Position numbers and translations under genes: made by a program. Under the pieces are notes generated by a model. It worked only from the letters and a program-made list of their open reading frames with translations. It did no database searches and was not told the DNA's origin. A stretch of 64,000 nt of DNA from Kitasatospora cheerisanensis KCTC 2395 (GTDB lineage Bacteria > Actinomycetota > Actinomycetes > Streptomycetales > Streptomycetaceae): assembly GCF_000696185.1 (NCBI RefSeq), contig NZ_KK853997.1:1352756-1416755 (forward strand), in the 5' to 3' direction. Of the stretch, positions 8,562-17,073 are shown in pieces; position 1 is the first letter of the stretch; each line of letters begins with the position of its first letter.

Positions 8562-8965
8562 CGCGCGTCCCCCTGGTCGCTGAACGTCCTCCGGTTCCGG
8601 CACACCTTCGGGCGCGCATGCTGCGCCCCTTGCACGGAACCGGTCCGATCATGCCCCGGAAACGACCGGGCGACCAGACGGGCGTGCGACCCCCGCAGTG
8701 CTTGCCCGCGTACGCCCGGGCCAACCCCCGGCGAGGCGCATCGACCGGAGCCGGTCGCCCCGGCCACCCCAACTGCCCGCCTGGCTTACACTTTTGTGCG
8801 CCGGATGTTCGCAGATTTCCGTTTTCACCACGGACCGCCGCCATACGCTGAAATGGTGGTGCGAGGGGACAGCGGCCCCCCTCGTCGGGGCATCGGCGTG
8901 TGGCGTGACGGGGACGCCGGTCGCGGTCCGGTCGGCGCGGGAGCTCCCCACTCCCGCCGGGAGGG
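8562..8965. promoter_or_regulatory. Divergent intergenic region, no gene seen
   Basis: This 404-base gap separates the divergently transcribed methyltransferase and sigma-like gene. Short ORFs in it have poor codon use and no ribosome sites. The stretch around 8780-8830 is clearly less GC-rich than its surroundings (CTTACACTTTTGTGCG, GATTTCCGTTTTC) and probably holds the promoters. I see no convincing hairpin or operator. Confidence 0.4.
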
Positions 8966-9520
8966 ATGACGGTGGACCCCGAGTTCGGGTTGATGGCACC
9001 GCAGCGGCGTGACCAGCTGACCTTCGACGCGTTCTGCGAGACGCACGAGCGCGCGTGGCTCGCGACGGCGCGGGCGTCCCGGCTGTCCGACGAGCAGGCC
9101 CTCGCGGTGGTCGACACGGTCCGCGACCAGCTGTGGGAGGACTGGCAGCTGCTGCTGCGGGAACCTGTCCCGGCGGCCTCCGCCTGGCGGGTGCTCAAGG
9201 ACCGGATCGCGCAGGCGGACCTGGCGGCGGCCGCCGCCCGCGGCGAGCACGGGCCTCCGGAGCCCTGGCGGGCCGCCATCGGCGCCGTGGTCGACCGGAT
9301 GCACCTGACCGTCGGGTCCGCGCCGGACCTGCAAGGCGTCCACGAGGCGATCCGCTCGCTGCCCGAACGCCAGCAGGACGTGGTGATGCTCCGCTTCGCG
9401 CTGGACCTGCCCGAGGAGACGGTGGCCGACTACCTGGACTCGACGGTGGCGACCGTGCGCTCCCACGCGCGCCACGCGAGAACCCGCCTCGGCGAGAAGC
9501 TCGGCCGGAGGAACGCGTGA
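8966..9520 (+). CDS. ECF-like RNA polymerase sigma factor
   Basis: The ATG at 8966 follows GGGAGGG. The first half (TFDAFCETHERAWLATARAS) resembles sigma region 2 of ECF-type factors. The second half (IRSLPERQQDVVMLRFALDL, then PEETVADYLDSTVATVRSH) is a clear region 4 helix-turn-helix with the LPxRQ and VxxH signatures. Length is 184 residues, typical of small ECF sigmas, although region 2 is weaker than usual. The stop overlaps the GTG of the next gene (GTGA), so the downstream protein is coupled and may control it. The target regulon cannot be read from the sequence. Confidence 0.8.
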   Translation: MTVDPEFGLMAPQRRDQLTFDAFCETHERAWLATARASRLSDEQALAVVDTVRDQLWEDWQLLLREPVPAASAWRVLKDRIAQADLAAAAARGEHGPPEPWRAAIGAVVDRMHLTVGSAPDLQGVHEAIRSLPERQQDVVMLRFALDLPEETVADYLDSTVATVRSHARHARTRLGEKLGRRNA

Positions 9521-10130
9521 ACGGTCCGTCCCCGGCGGCGGAGGCGGCGCCGGAGCACGCCCTCGGGGCGGCGCCCGCACCGCTGCGGCTGGCGCACCGT
9601 CAGGCCCGGCACGAACTGGCCATGCTGTGCTCGCTGATCCTGGCGAACCCGGCCTCGGCGGCCTCGCTGGCCCGGCTGGTCGACAGCGAGGTGGAACGGC
9701 CGGACGGCGCCCTGGTGCTGGGCGTCCTGCTGCACCTGGCCGACTACCAGGAGGGCGCGCGCTTCTGGTGGGAGTTCGCGGCGGGCGGCGGAAACCACCT
9801 GGCCGCCTCCTGCCTGTGGTTCTGGCACCAGTCCCGGGCGAGCCCGGGGACGCCCGGTTCTGGCGCGTCCAGGCCGAGTCGCTGGCCGAACTCCCCCAAC
9901 CCGCCTGGCGGCTGGCCTCGCCGGACCGGCCGCTGGTGCCGCGCGGCGTCCGCGCCGAGATACTCGCCCTCTGCAAGCAGGGCATGGTCCCCCGACTGCC
10001 GCCACGGCTGGCCGCCGTCCTGAAGTCCCTCCCCGTGGAGGACGACGACGGCGACTGGCCCGAGATCCCGCACTGGAGCCCGGACGTCGTCCACCGCCTG
10101 CGCACCGCCGCCGAGGAGCCGCCCCGCTGA
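9517..10130 (+). CDS. Hypothetical protein coupled to the sigma factor (one frameshift)
   Basis: The GTG at 9517 overlaps the sigma gene stop. The first frame (APLRLAHRQARHELAMLCSL; FWWEFAAGGGNHLAASCLW) shifts near 9838 into a second good frame (FWRVQAESLAELPQPAWRLA; IPHWSPDVVHRLRTAAEEPP) ending at 10130. The joined length is about 204 residues. The helical, Trp-containing repeat-like segment WWEFAAGGGNHLAASCLWFW resembles Sel1/TPR-like packing. I see no transmembrane helix, so it is not an obvious membrane anti-sigma factor. A cytoplasmic partner or regulator of the sigma factor is plausible from the coupling only. Confidence 0.6.
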
Positions 10131-10165
10131 CGGCGGGGCGACACCTCGACGCGGGCCCGAGCGGC

Positions 10166-10594
10166 TCAGGTGAGCGGGTTGTCCTGCCAGGGGCTGTAGT
10201 AGCAGCGGCCGCCGTCGATGCAGGTCACCACCCGCACGGCGCCGACGTAGTAGCCGGCGTCGTAGGTGAGGCCGGACCAGTAGCCGTCCGTCGGGTCGCA
10301 GCCGTCCGGGTCCTTCCGGTCCTTCGTCGGGACGACCACCCCGTTGAACCTGACCTCGAAGTGGACGTAGGCGTTCTTGCCGTCGCACAGGGTGTCCCGC
10401 ACCGCGGCGTTGCCGTCGGTCCAACCGGTCGTCGTCCACTGCCAGTTCGCGGACCCGTAGACCTCCGGGCCGTACGCGGTGGCCGCGCCGCGGGCAGCCG
10501 CCGAGGCGACTCCGGCGGACGCCAGCAGGGCGGTCGCGGCGGCGGCGGCGACCAGCCCGGTGCGCCGCAGGGTGCCTTTGAGACGTCGTTCCAT
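10166..10594 (-). CDS. Small secreted protein with four cysteines
   Basis: The ATG at 10594 has a GAAGGGGG ribosome site and opens a classic signal peptide: basic MERRLKGTLRRTG, hydrophobic LVAAAAATALLASAGVA, then SAAA as a likely cleavage site. The mature part of about 110 residues has four cysteines (LCDGKN, DGCDPT, VVTCIDG, GRCYYS), suggesting two disulfides, and is rich in Tyr, Trp and Asp. I recognise no family. Extracellular location is well supported; function is unknown. Confidence 0.75.
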   Translation of the reverse strand: MERRLKGTLRRTGLVAAAAATALLASAGVASAAARGAATAYGPEVYGSANWQWTTTGWTDGNAAVRDTLCDGKNAYVHFEVRFNGVVVPTKDRKDPDGCDPTDGYWSGLTYDAGYYVGAVRVVTCIDGGRCYYSPWQDNPLT

Positions 10595-10946
10595 GGTTCC
10601 CCCTTCGGGTCGTCGAGGACGGGTCACGGCGACCTGCCCCCCGACCGGCCCGTCCGACGGTAGGCGGACCCGGGCCCGCACGGGACCTCTGGTCTCAGAG
10701 GTTCCGCCAGCCACCGGGACGTGGTACCCGGGGCCGTCCGGCAGTCCCGGCCTCCCGCGTCGGGCGTCGCGCGTCGATGACTGCTGGCCGTTCGCCGTTG
10801 ACGGGGCATCAGCCACTGAGGGGCTTTTAATAAGTCTTTATGCGCGCCCTCCTTCCTCGGTACGGGCGGAGCGGCGAAGCTTTCGCTCTGTCTCCGCCGG
10901 AACGCGCGACCGCGCCGCCGGCGCTGTATGGGGAGGACCCACCACC
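10595..10946. promoter_or_regulatory. Divergent promoter region, no gene seen
   Basis: This 352-base gap lies between the secreted protein (minus) and the beta-propeller protein (plus). It is GC-rich except for an AT-rich patch at about 10826-10845 (GGCTTTTAATAAGTC), the likeliest promoter position, roughly 100 bases before the plus-strand start. No RNA gene or operator is evident. Confidence 0.4.
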
Positions 10947-13637
10947 GTGCCCAACAGGCAACGCCGACGGCTCCTGCTTCCCGCCGTTACCCTGACCGCG
11001 CTCGGGCTGACCACCACTCAGGCCCTGGCCGCGCCCGTCGACGCTCCGCGCCCGCACCAGGCCCGGCACCTGGCCGAGATCGGCGCGAAGCACGCCGCGA
11101 AGATCAAGGGCCCCGCCGGGCCGGCGTTCAGTGCCGGGGCCGACGCGCCCGGCGAGGACGACGGCGACGAGGCGGAGAACTCCGCCGAGGGCACCGCGCA
11201 GTACACCGAGGCCCGCACCGCCCCCGGCGTGGTCGCGCCCGGCGCGTACGGCGCGGCCTGGGCGCAGCTGCAGTCGATGCCGCGCACCGGCGGCGACTGG
11301 GACCACGTCACCGACAAGCCGTACAACTCGGACGACCCGCGCTACCGCGACGCCGAGTCCAACTCCAGCGGCGGCTCGGGCTACGTGACGGGCCGGATCA
11401 CCGGCATCGCCGCCGACCGGGACGGCTACGTGTACGCGGGCGGCGCCAACGGCGGCGTGTTCCGCTCCCGCACCGGCGGCGGCCGGTGGCAGTCGATCTC
11501 GGACAAACTGCCGTCGCTGTCGACCGGCACCCTGGACCTCGACCCGTCCGGCCGGCTCTGGTACGCCACCGGCGAGTCCAACACCGGCGCGACCTCGTAC
11601 GTCGGCACCGGCGTGTACGTGCTCGCCGACCCGCAGCACGGCGAGTTCCAGCCCGGCATGCGGGTCGGCGGCGCCGAACTGGAGTCGACGATCATCCATG
11701 CGCTGCGCTTCGGCGGCGGCAAGGTGTGGGCGGCCACCAGCCGCGGCGTGTGGAGCCACTCGGCGACCGCCCTCGCCGGCCCGTGGACGCTGGAGTTCGC
11801 GCCCAACCCCGCGTACCTGCCCGGCGGTTCGAAGGCCGCCGACCCGGCCGCGCCGTACAAGAACATCGCCAACGACATCGCCATCGACCCCAAGGACCCG
11901 AGCAGGGTGGTGCTGGCGGTCGGCTGGCGCGGCGGCGACACCTACAACGGCTTCTACAGCAAGGCCGCGGACGGCAGTTGGCAGCGCGTCGGCTCGCTGG
12001 GCGACCTGCCGGGCGACGCCGCGAACGTCGGCAACGTGACCTTCGCCGCCTCGGCCGACGGCTCCCGCTACTACGCGATCGACCAGTCGCCGCTGCTCAC
12101 GGCGACCGACCCGGACAGCGGCCTGAAGGGCATCTACGTCTCCAAGTCCGGCTCCCCGTTCGGCCCTTGGACGCAGATCGCGGACAAGGACAAGCTGAAG
12201 GACTCCGGCTCCGCGCTCCAGGACGAGGGCTACCAGCCGGGCATCCAGTCCTGGTACAACCAGTTCCTCCAGGTCGACCCCGCCGACCCGGAGCACGTGT
12301 ACGCCGGCCTCGAAGAGGTCATGGAGACGAAGAACGGCGGCGCCTCCTGGACCGTCCCGGGCCCGTACTGGAACTTCGGCTTCTCCTGCTGGAGCATCGA
12401 CCCGGCCAAGCAGACCGGCGACTGCTCGCCGACCACGCACTCCGACCAGCACGCCGTCGCCATCGGCGCCTACCAGGGCAGGCCGACCGTCTACGTCGGC
12501 AACGACGGCGGCATCTACAGCCGCCCGGTGAACGGCGCCGCCGACGCCGCCGGGCACGCCACCGACTGGAAGTCGCTGGCCGACGGCACCATCGACACCC
12601 TGCAGTACTACTCGGTCGGCGTCGGCAAGGACCCGGCGGACCGCTCCGGCCGCGGCGTCGTGGTCAGCGGCGGCCTCCAGGACAACGGCGAATCGGTCCT
12701 GCGCGCCCACGACAGGGGGATGGGCTCCAACTTCGGCGGCGACGGCGCCGACACCCTGGTCAACCCGGCCAACGGCTGCGACATCGCCGAGGAGTACGTC
12801 TACCTCGACGTCTGGGTGACCCAGAACTGCGCGGTCAACGACGGCAGTTGGCAGAGCGACCCGAGCCGCGCCACCTCCTTCGAGGTGGCTCCGCCGGACA
12901 AGGAGGACTCCGCCGCCCGCTTCATCGCGCCGCTCACCACCGACCCGAAGGACGTCGACACCTGGGTCGCCGGCGGGCGGCACGTGTGGGTGCAGCACCA
13001 CGGCTGGGCGATCCGCAGCGGCGACGAGTGGACCAGCGCCTACGACCTCGGCGCCGGGCACGTCGCCACGGCCGTCGCCACCGTCGACGGCACGGTGTAC
13101 GCGGGCTGGTGCGGGCCCTGCAACAACCAGGGCTTCAGCCGCGGCATCGCCGTCGGCAGGTCGGACGGCACCGGCTGGCACCAGCTCGACCTGCCCGTGG
13201 ACGGCACCCTGCCGAACCGGTACATCTCCTCCTTCGCCGTCGACGAGAACGACGCGCAGCACGTCCTGGTCGCCTTCAACGGCTTCTCCCGGACGTGGAC
13301 CGAGGGCCCGGGCGCCGGCGTCGGCCACCTCTTCGAGACCCGCGACGGCGGCGCCACCTGGACCGACGTCTCGGCCAACCTGCCCGACGTGCCCGCCACT
13401 TCGGTCAAGGTCCTGCCGAACGGCGGCCTCGCCCTCGGCACCGACCTCGCCGCCTTCTACCGCGCCCCCGGCGAGACCGACTGGCGGGTCCTCGGTCGCA
13501 ACCTCCCCACCACCGCCGTCCAACAGCTGAAGACCGGCCCCGACGGCCGGCTCTACGCCGCCACCTTCGGCCGCGGCATCTGGTCCTTCGACCTCCGCCG
13601 CCTCGGCCACGGGCGGCCCGACGAGCTGGCCGACTGA
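10947..13637 (+). CDS. Secreted BNR/sortilin-like beta-propeller protein
   Basis: The GTG at 10947 follows GGGGAGGA. A signal peptide is clear: basic VPNRQRRR, hydrophobic LLLPAVTLTALGLTTTQ, cleavage near ALAAP. The 896-residue protein contains repeated BNR-type blades: YVYAGGANGGVFRSRTGGGR, LDLDPSGRLWYATGESNTGA, HVYAGLEEVMETKNGGASW, VYVGNDGGIYSRPVNG, HLFETRDGGATWTDVSANLP and RLYAATFGRGIWSFDLRR. This is the arrangement of exo-acting BNR/VPS10-type propellers such as xyloglucanase-like or sialidase-like secreted enzymes. I cannot identify a catalytic pair, so the substrate is open. There is no frame disruption across 2.7 kb. An 8-bp tandem repeat begins at the stop codon. Confidence 0.8.
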   Translation: MPNRQRRRLLLPAVTLTALGLTTTQALAAPVDAPRPHQARHLAEIGAKHAAKIKGPAGPAFSAGADAPGEDDGDEAENSAEGTAQYTEARTAPGVVAPGAYGAAWAQLQSMPRTGGDWDHVTDKPYNSDDPRYRDAESNSSGGSGYVTGRITGIAADRDGYVYAGGANGGVFRSRTGGGRWQSISDKLPSLSTGTLDLDPSGRLWYATGESNTGATSYVGTGVYVLADPQHGEFQPGMRVGGAELESTIIHALRFGGGKVWAATSRGVWSHSATALAGPWTLEFAPNPAYLPGGSKAADPAAPYKNIANDIAIDPKDPSRVVLAVGWRGGDTYNGFYSKAADGSWQRVGSLGDLPGDAANVGNVTFAASADGSRYYAIDQSPLLTATDPDSGLKGIYVSKSGSPFGPWTQIADKDKLKDSGSALQDEGYQPGIQSWYNQFLQVDPADPEHVYAGLEEVMETKNGGASWTVPGPYWNFGFSCWSIDPAKQTGDCSPTTHSDQHAVAIGAYQGRPTVYVGNDGGIYSRPVNGAADAAGHATDWKSLADGTIDTLQYYSVGVGKDPADRSGRGVVVSGGLQDNGESVLRAHDRGMGSNFGGDGADTLVNPANGCDIAEEYVYLDVWVTQNCAVNDGSWQSDPSRATSFEVAPPDKEDSAARFIAPLTTDPKDVDTWVAGGRHVWVQHHGWAIRSGDEWTSAYDLGAGHVATAVATVDGTVYAGWCGPCNNQGFSRGIAVGRSDGTGWHQLDLPVDGTLPNRYISSFAVDENDAQHVLVAFNGFSRTWTEGPGAGVGHLFETRDGGATWTDVSANLPDVPATSVKVLPNGGLALGTDLAAFYRAPGETDWRVLGRNLPTTAVQQLKTGPDGRLYAATFGRGIWSFDLRRLGHGRPDELAD

Positions 13638-13730
13638 CCGGCTGACCGACTGGCCGGCTGACCGGCTGACCGGCTGGCCGGCTGACCGGCTGACCGGCTG
13701 ACCGGCTGACCGGCTGACCGGCTGACCGGA
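13633..13730 (+). repeat. 8-bp tandem repeat (CTGACCGG) overlapping a stop codon
   Basis: About twelve copies of an eight-base unit (CTGACCGG, with CTGACCGA and CTGGCCGG variants) run from the end of the beta-propeller gene to 13730. The TGA stop (13635-13637) is part of the first unit. Eight is not divisible by three, so copy-number change cannot extend the protein without shifting frame. In the reverse frame the unit encodes a Ser/Ala/Gly/Gln/Pro/Val repeat with no initiation signals. Confidence 0.9.
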
Positions 13731-13734
13731 CACC

Positions 13735-13773
13735 GCACCCCCGCCGGGGCCTGAGCGCCGCCGGCGGGGGTGC
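13735..13773. terminator. Strong bidirectional terminator hairpin
   Basis: A perfect 13-base inverted repeat (GCACCCCCGCCGG at 13735-13747, complement at 13761-13773) with a 13-base loop separates the convergent beta-propeller gene (ends 13637) and the SRPBCC gene (stop at 13785). Confidence 0.8.
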
Positions 13774-13784
13774 GCGGGGGCGGC

Positions 13785-14294
13785 TCAGGCCTGGGCGGCC
13801 TGTTCGCCGATGCCCCGGAGGACCGCCTCGATGCCGTTGCGGAGGCTGCTGAGGCGGGCCTCCAGGACGGCCTCCTCCTGGTCCGGGTGGCTCTCGACGA
13901 AGGCGTGGATGGGGGTGCGCAGGTTGCCCAGGCGCATGCCGTGGCGGACCCGGGTGCCGTCGCCGTCGGGGGCCAGCTCGTAGTGCCAGCGGGCGAAGGC
14001 GTCGCCCTGCGCGGTGGCGGTGTCCGGCAGGACCGACCAGGCGAAGCGGTGCAGCGGGGTGAACTCGGTGATCCGGTTGACGGTCCGCCAGCGCTGCCCG
14101 TCCGGGCGGGCGTTGTGCCCGGCGAAGTGGGCGCCGACGGCCGGCCCGTCCGCGCCGTCCAGCCACTCGGTGCGCTGGAGTTCCGGGCTGAAGCGGGGGG
14201 AGGTGGAGATGTCCGCCACCAGGTCCCAGACGCGCTGCGGCGGGGCGGGGATGGTCACCTCGACCACCACACCGGGTTCGTCGGAGAGTCGCAC
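13785..14294 (-). CDS. SRPBCC (START-like) domain protein
   Basis: The ATG at 14294 starts MRLSDEPGVVVEVTIPAPPQ. The pattern RVWDLVADISTSPRFSPELQ, then GAHFAGHNARPDGQRWRTVN and RFAWSVLPDTATAQGDAFAR, is the polyketide cyclase/dehydrase-like SRPBCC fold, which binds hydrophobic ligands in a deep cavity. Length is 169 residues. It lies at the tail of the biosynthetic operon, 132 bases beyond the PPTase gene, on the same strand. A ligand-binding or cyclase-like role in the pathway is possible, but the family is common outside pathways too. Confidence 0.75.
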   Translation of the reverse strand: MRLSDEPGVVVEVTIPAPPQRVWDLVADISTSPRFSPELQRTEWLDGADGPAVGAHFAGHNARPDGQRWRTVNRITEFTPLHRFAWSVLPDTATAQGDAFARWHYELAPDGDGTRVRHGMRLGNLRTPIHAFVESHPDQEEAVLEARLSSLRNGIEAVLRGIGEQAAQA

Positions 14295-14426
14295 TGTTGC
14301 CTCGTTCCTGTTCTCGTGTCGATCGTGTCGGCTTGCGCCGCGGCCCGCCGGGGCCGGTCGCCCTGCAAGGGTGTCACCGGCCGACGGCGGAAGGGGAATT
14401 CGGAGCGCCGGGGCTACGGCTCGGCG

Positions 14427-15119
14427 CTACGGCCCGGCCGCCGGAACCTCGACCGCCGAGGCGATCACCCCGTGGGCGACCCGCCAGCGGCCGGCGGCGG
14501 CCGGGAGCGGCCCGGGCACGGTGACCGTGGCGCGGAAGCCCCCGGCGGGCTCGGGCCCGGGGTCCACGGACAGCCGCACCCGGGCCTCCAGGAAGTCGAG
14601 TTCGCGGCGGGCCAGCGGGTACCAGGCCTTGAAGATCGCCTCCTTCACGCTGAACAGCACCCGCCCCCAGCAGACGTCCGGCCGGAGCAGGGCCAGCGCG
14701 GCGAGGTGCGCGCGCTCCGCCGGGTCGGCGACCATCTCCAGCACCCCGTCGGCGAGCGGCGCGTGGGGTTCGGCGTCGACGCCGAGCCCGGCCGTGCCGT
14801 CGGACCGGCGGGCGACCGCCGCGGCCCGGTAGCCGGCGCAGTGCGTCATCGACCCCACCACTCCGTGCGGCCAGCGCGGTTCCCCGCGCGGGCCGGGCAG
14901 CAGCGCGACCGGCGGTTCGCCGAGCGCCTCCAGCGCCTGTCTGGCGCGGACCCGCACCTCGGCGAACTCCCGGCGCCGCTTGTCGCCGGCGTGGGCCATC
15001 GCCCGGATCTCGGCCGGGTGCAGTCCGGCCCGCCAGTCGCCGCCGCGGGCGCCGAACGACTCGACCGCCACCACGTGCGGCGGCAGCAGGGAGGCCAGCA
15101 GCAGCGTAGGCACCGGCAC
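14427..15119 (-). CDS. 4'-phosphopantetheinyl transferase (EntD/Sfp-like)
   Basis: This enzyme moves phosphopantetheine from CoA onto the serine of carrier proteins. GLGVDAEPHAPL carries the metal-binding GxDxE motif and WGRVLFSVKEAIFKAW the F/W-S-x-KEA motif; GSMTHCAGYRAAAVARR is the upstream SxxH block. An open frame extends up to GTG 15194, but its first codons (CAA CAA GCT TTT CTT GCA AGA) are unlike the rest of the operon. I therefore prefer GTG 15119, which gives VPVPTLLLASLLPPHVVAVE, where EntD-like proteins begin. Likely role here: priming the ACP encoded at 23710-24000. Confidence 0.85.
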   Translation of the reverse strand: MPVPTLLLASLLPPHVVAVESFGARGGDWRAGLHPAEIRAMAHAGDKRRREFAEVRVRARQALEALGEPPVALLPGPRGEPRWPHGVVGSMTHCAGYRAAAVARRSDGTAGLGVDAEPHAPLADGVLEMVADPAERAHLAALALLRPDVCWGRVLFSVKEAIFKAWYPLARRELDFLEARVRLSVDPGPEPAGGFRATVTVPGPLPAAAGRWRVAHGVIASAVEVPAAGP

Positions 15120-15254
15120 CGGCGGGTACTGCGGGGCGGGCTCCGCCCCCAAGGCGAACGGTCTTGCAAGAAAAGCTTGTTGACGTGGCGTCACCGTATC
15201 GGTCCTTGCTCTCGCGGGAACGCCGAGCCGGGCGCGGCCGGCGGTGGGGCGGCG

Positions 15255-15449
15255 TCAGCGCCAGCTGACGGGGTTGCGGTACTGGACGAGGCGCTCGGGT
15301 CGCCGCCAGCGGGACCGCAGGCGGCCTCCGCTGTGCGCGAAGCGCGGCTCGGGCGCCTGCCGGGCGGCGGCCGCACGGGCCATCAGCACGGCGGTCAGCA
15401 CGGCGAGTTCCTCCTCGGTGGGGTTGCCGTGTTCGATGCGCAGGTCCAT
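15255..15449 (-). CDS. accE: Acyl-CoA carboxylase epsilon subunit
   Basis: The ATG at 15449 follows GGGAG. The 64-residue product starts MDLRIEHGNPTEEELAVLTA and ends RPERLVQYRNPVSWR. This matches the short actinobacterial acyl-CoA carboxylase epsilon subunits: an N-terminal GxPTxEELAAL segment and a C-terminal W-containing tail. These bind the beta subunit and stimulate the alpha-beta complex. It lies 67 bases downstream of the carboxyltransferase gene, as expected. No alpha subunit (biotin carboxylase/BCCP) is in the window, so a housekeeping alpha chain must be shared. Confidence 0.85.
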   Translation of the reverse strand: MDLRIEHGNPTEEELAVLTAVLMARAAAARQAPEPRFAHSGGRLRSRWRRPERLVQYRNPVSWR

Positions 15450-15516
15450 CGGGGCTCCCTGGGGTTCGGCCGGCTCCGCGTCCCCGGCGGGGCGGCGGCG
15501 GGGCCGGCGGGCGGGG

Positions 15517-17073
15517 TCATTGCGGCGGGTTGCCGTGCTTGCGGCTCGGGAGCGCCGCGTCCTTGGTGCGGAGCATGGCGAGGGAGGAGGCGAGGACGGC
15601 GCGGGTCTCGGCGGGGTCGATGACGTCGTCGACGAGGCCGCGTTCGGCCGCGTAGTACGGGTGCATCAGCTCGCTCTTGTACTCCTTGATCTTCTGCGCG
15701 CGCATCGCCTCGGGGTCGTCGGCGCCGTTGATGTCGCGGCGGAAGATCACGTTGGCGGCGCCCTCGGCGCCCATCACGGCGATCTCGTTGGTCGGCCACG
15801 CGAACGACAGGTCCGCGCCGATCGAGCGGGAGTCCATCACGATGTACGCGCCGCCGTAGGCCTTGCGCAGGATCAGCTGGATCCGCGGCACGGTGGCGTT
15901 GCAGTACGCGTACAGCAGCTTCGCGCCGTGCCGGATGATGCCGTCGTGCTCCTGGTCCACGCCCGGCAGGAACCCGGGCACGTCGAGCATGGTCACCAGC
16001 GGGATGTTGAACGCGTCGCACATCTGCACGAACCGCGCCGACTTCTCCGAGGCGTTGATGTCCAGCACGCCCGCCAGCGACTGCGGCTGGTTGGCGATGA
16101 TGCCCACCACGTGCCCGTCCACCCGCGCCAGCGCGCAGATCACGTTGGTCGCCCAGCGCTCGTGGACCTCCAGGTACTCGCCGTGGTCGACGATCTCCTC
16201 GATCACCTTGCGCATGTCGTACGGCCGGTTGCCGTCCGCCGGGACCAGGTCCAGCAGCGAGTCGTTGCGGCGCTCCACCGGGTCGTCGCTCGCCACCACC
16301 GGCGGCATCTCGCGGTTGTTCTGCGGCAGCAGCGACAGCAGGTAGCGGACCTCCTCGATGCACGACTGCTCGTCGTCGTACACGAAGTGCGACACGCCCG
16401 ACACCGAGGAGTGCACGTCCGCGCCGCCCAGACCGTTCTGGGTGATCTTCTCGCCCGTCACCGCCTGCACCACGTCCGGACCGGTGATGAACATCTGCGA
16501 GGTCTCACGGACCATGAACACGAAGTCCGTCAGCGCCGGCGAGTACGCCGCACCGCCCGCACACGGGCCCAGCATCACCGAGATCTGCGGGATCACCCCC
16601 GACGCCCGCGTGTTGCGCTGGAAGATCCCGCCGTAGCCGGCCAGCGCCGTCACACCCTCCTGGATGCGGGCGCCCGCGCCGTCGTTCAGCGACACCAGCG
16701 GCGCACCCGCCGCAATGGCCATGTCCATGATCTTGTGGATCTTCTGCGCGTGCGCCTCACCCAGCGCACCCCCGAAGATCCGGAAATCGTGCGCGTAGGT
16801 GAACACCGTCCGCCCGTGCACCGTCCCCCAGCCCACCACCACACCGTCGGTGTGCGGCTTCTTCGCCTCCAGGCCGAAACCCTGCGCACGGTGCCGCCGC
16901 AGCGGCTCCACCTCGTGGAACGAGCCCTCGTCCAGCAGCAGCTCGATCCGCTCGCGCGCCGTCAGCTTGCCCTTCGCGTGCTGCGCCTCGGTGGCCTTCT
17001 CGCTGGGGCCCCGGCGGACCTGCTCCCGCAGCTCGTGCAGTTCCTGCACGCCGCCGCGCGCGTCGGCCGTCAC
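15517..17073 (-). CDS. Acyl-CoA carboxylase beta subunit (carboxyltransferase, PccB/AccB type)
   Basis: The GTG at 17073 overlaps the stop of the acyltransferase gene (GTGA). The protein has two crotonase-fold halves. The first holds AYAHDFRIFGGALGEAHAQK, LNDGAGARIQEGVTALAGYG and PQISVMLGPCAGGAAYSPAL; the second VPGFLPGVDQEHDGIIRHGA, LRKAYGGAYIVMDSRSIGAD and the oxyanion-hole Gly-Gly. Length is 518 residues, normal for PccB. It carboxylates acetyl- or propionyl-CoA with a separate biotinylated alpha chain, giving malonyl- or methylmalonyl-CoA extender units. Placement next to an acyltransferase in the operon suggests dedicated precursor supply. Confidence 0.9.
   Translation of the reverse strand: MTADARGGVQELHELREQVRRGPSEKATEAQHAKGKLTARERIELLLDEGSFHEVEPLRRHRAQGFGLEAKKPHTDGVVVGWGTVHGRTVFTYAHDFRIFGGALGEAHAQKIHKIMDMAIAAGAPLVSLNDGAGARIQEGVTALAGYGGIFQRNTRASGVIPQISVMLGPCAGGAAYSPALTDFVFMVRETSQMFITGPDVVQAVTGEKITQNGLGGADVHSSVSGVSHFVYDDEQSCIEEVRYLLSLLPQNNREMPPVVASDDPVERRNDSLLDLVPADGNRPYDMRKVIEEIVDHGEYLEVHERWATNVICALARVDGHVVGIIANQPQSLAGVLDINASEKSARFVQMCDAFNIPLVTMLDVPGFLPGVDQEHDGIIRHGAKLLYAYCNATVPRIQLILRKAYGGAYIVMDSRSIGADLSFAWPTNEIAVMGAEGAANVIFRRDINGADDPEAMRAQKIKEYKSELMHPYYAAERGLVDDVIDPAETRAVLASSLAMLRTKDAALPSRKHGNPPQ

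Noticed and set aside
13633..13730. CRISPR-like array
   Set aside because: Units are only 8 bp and contiguous with no spacers; no cas genes in the window.
10827..13733. 968-codon minus-strand open frame over the beta-propeller gene
   Set aside because: Val/Gly/Ala-rich shadow with no start signals; the plus strand encodes a clear secreted repeat protein with signal peptide and ribosome site.
13405..13738. Minus-strand Ser/Ala/Gly/Gln/Pro-Val-Ser repeat protein from the 8-bp repeat
   Set aside because: It arises only from reading the tandem repeat in reverse; no ribosome site, no neighbouring coding signal.
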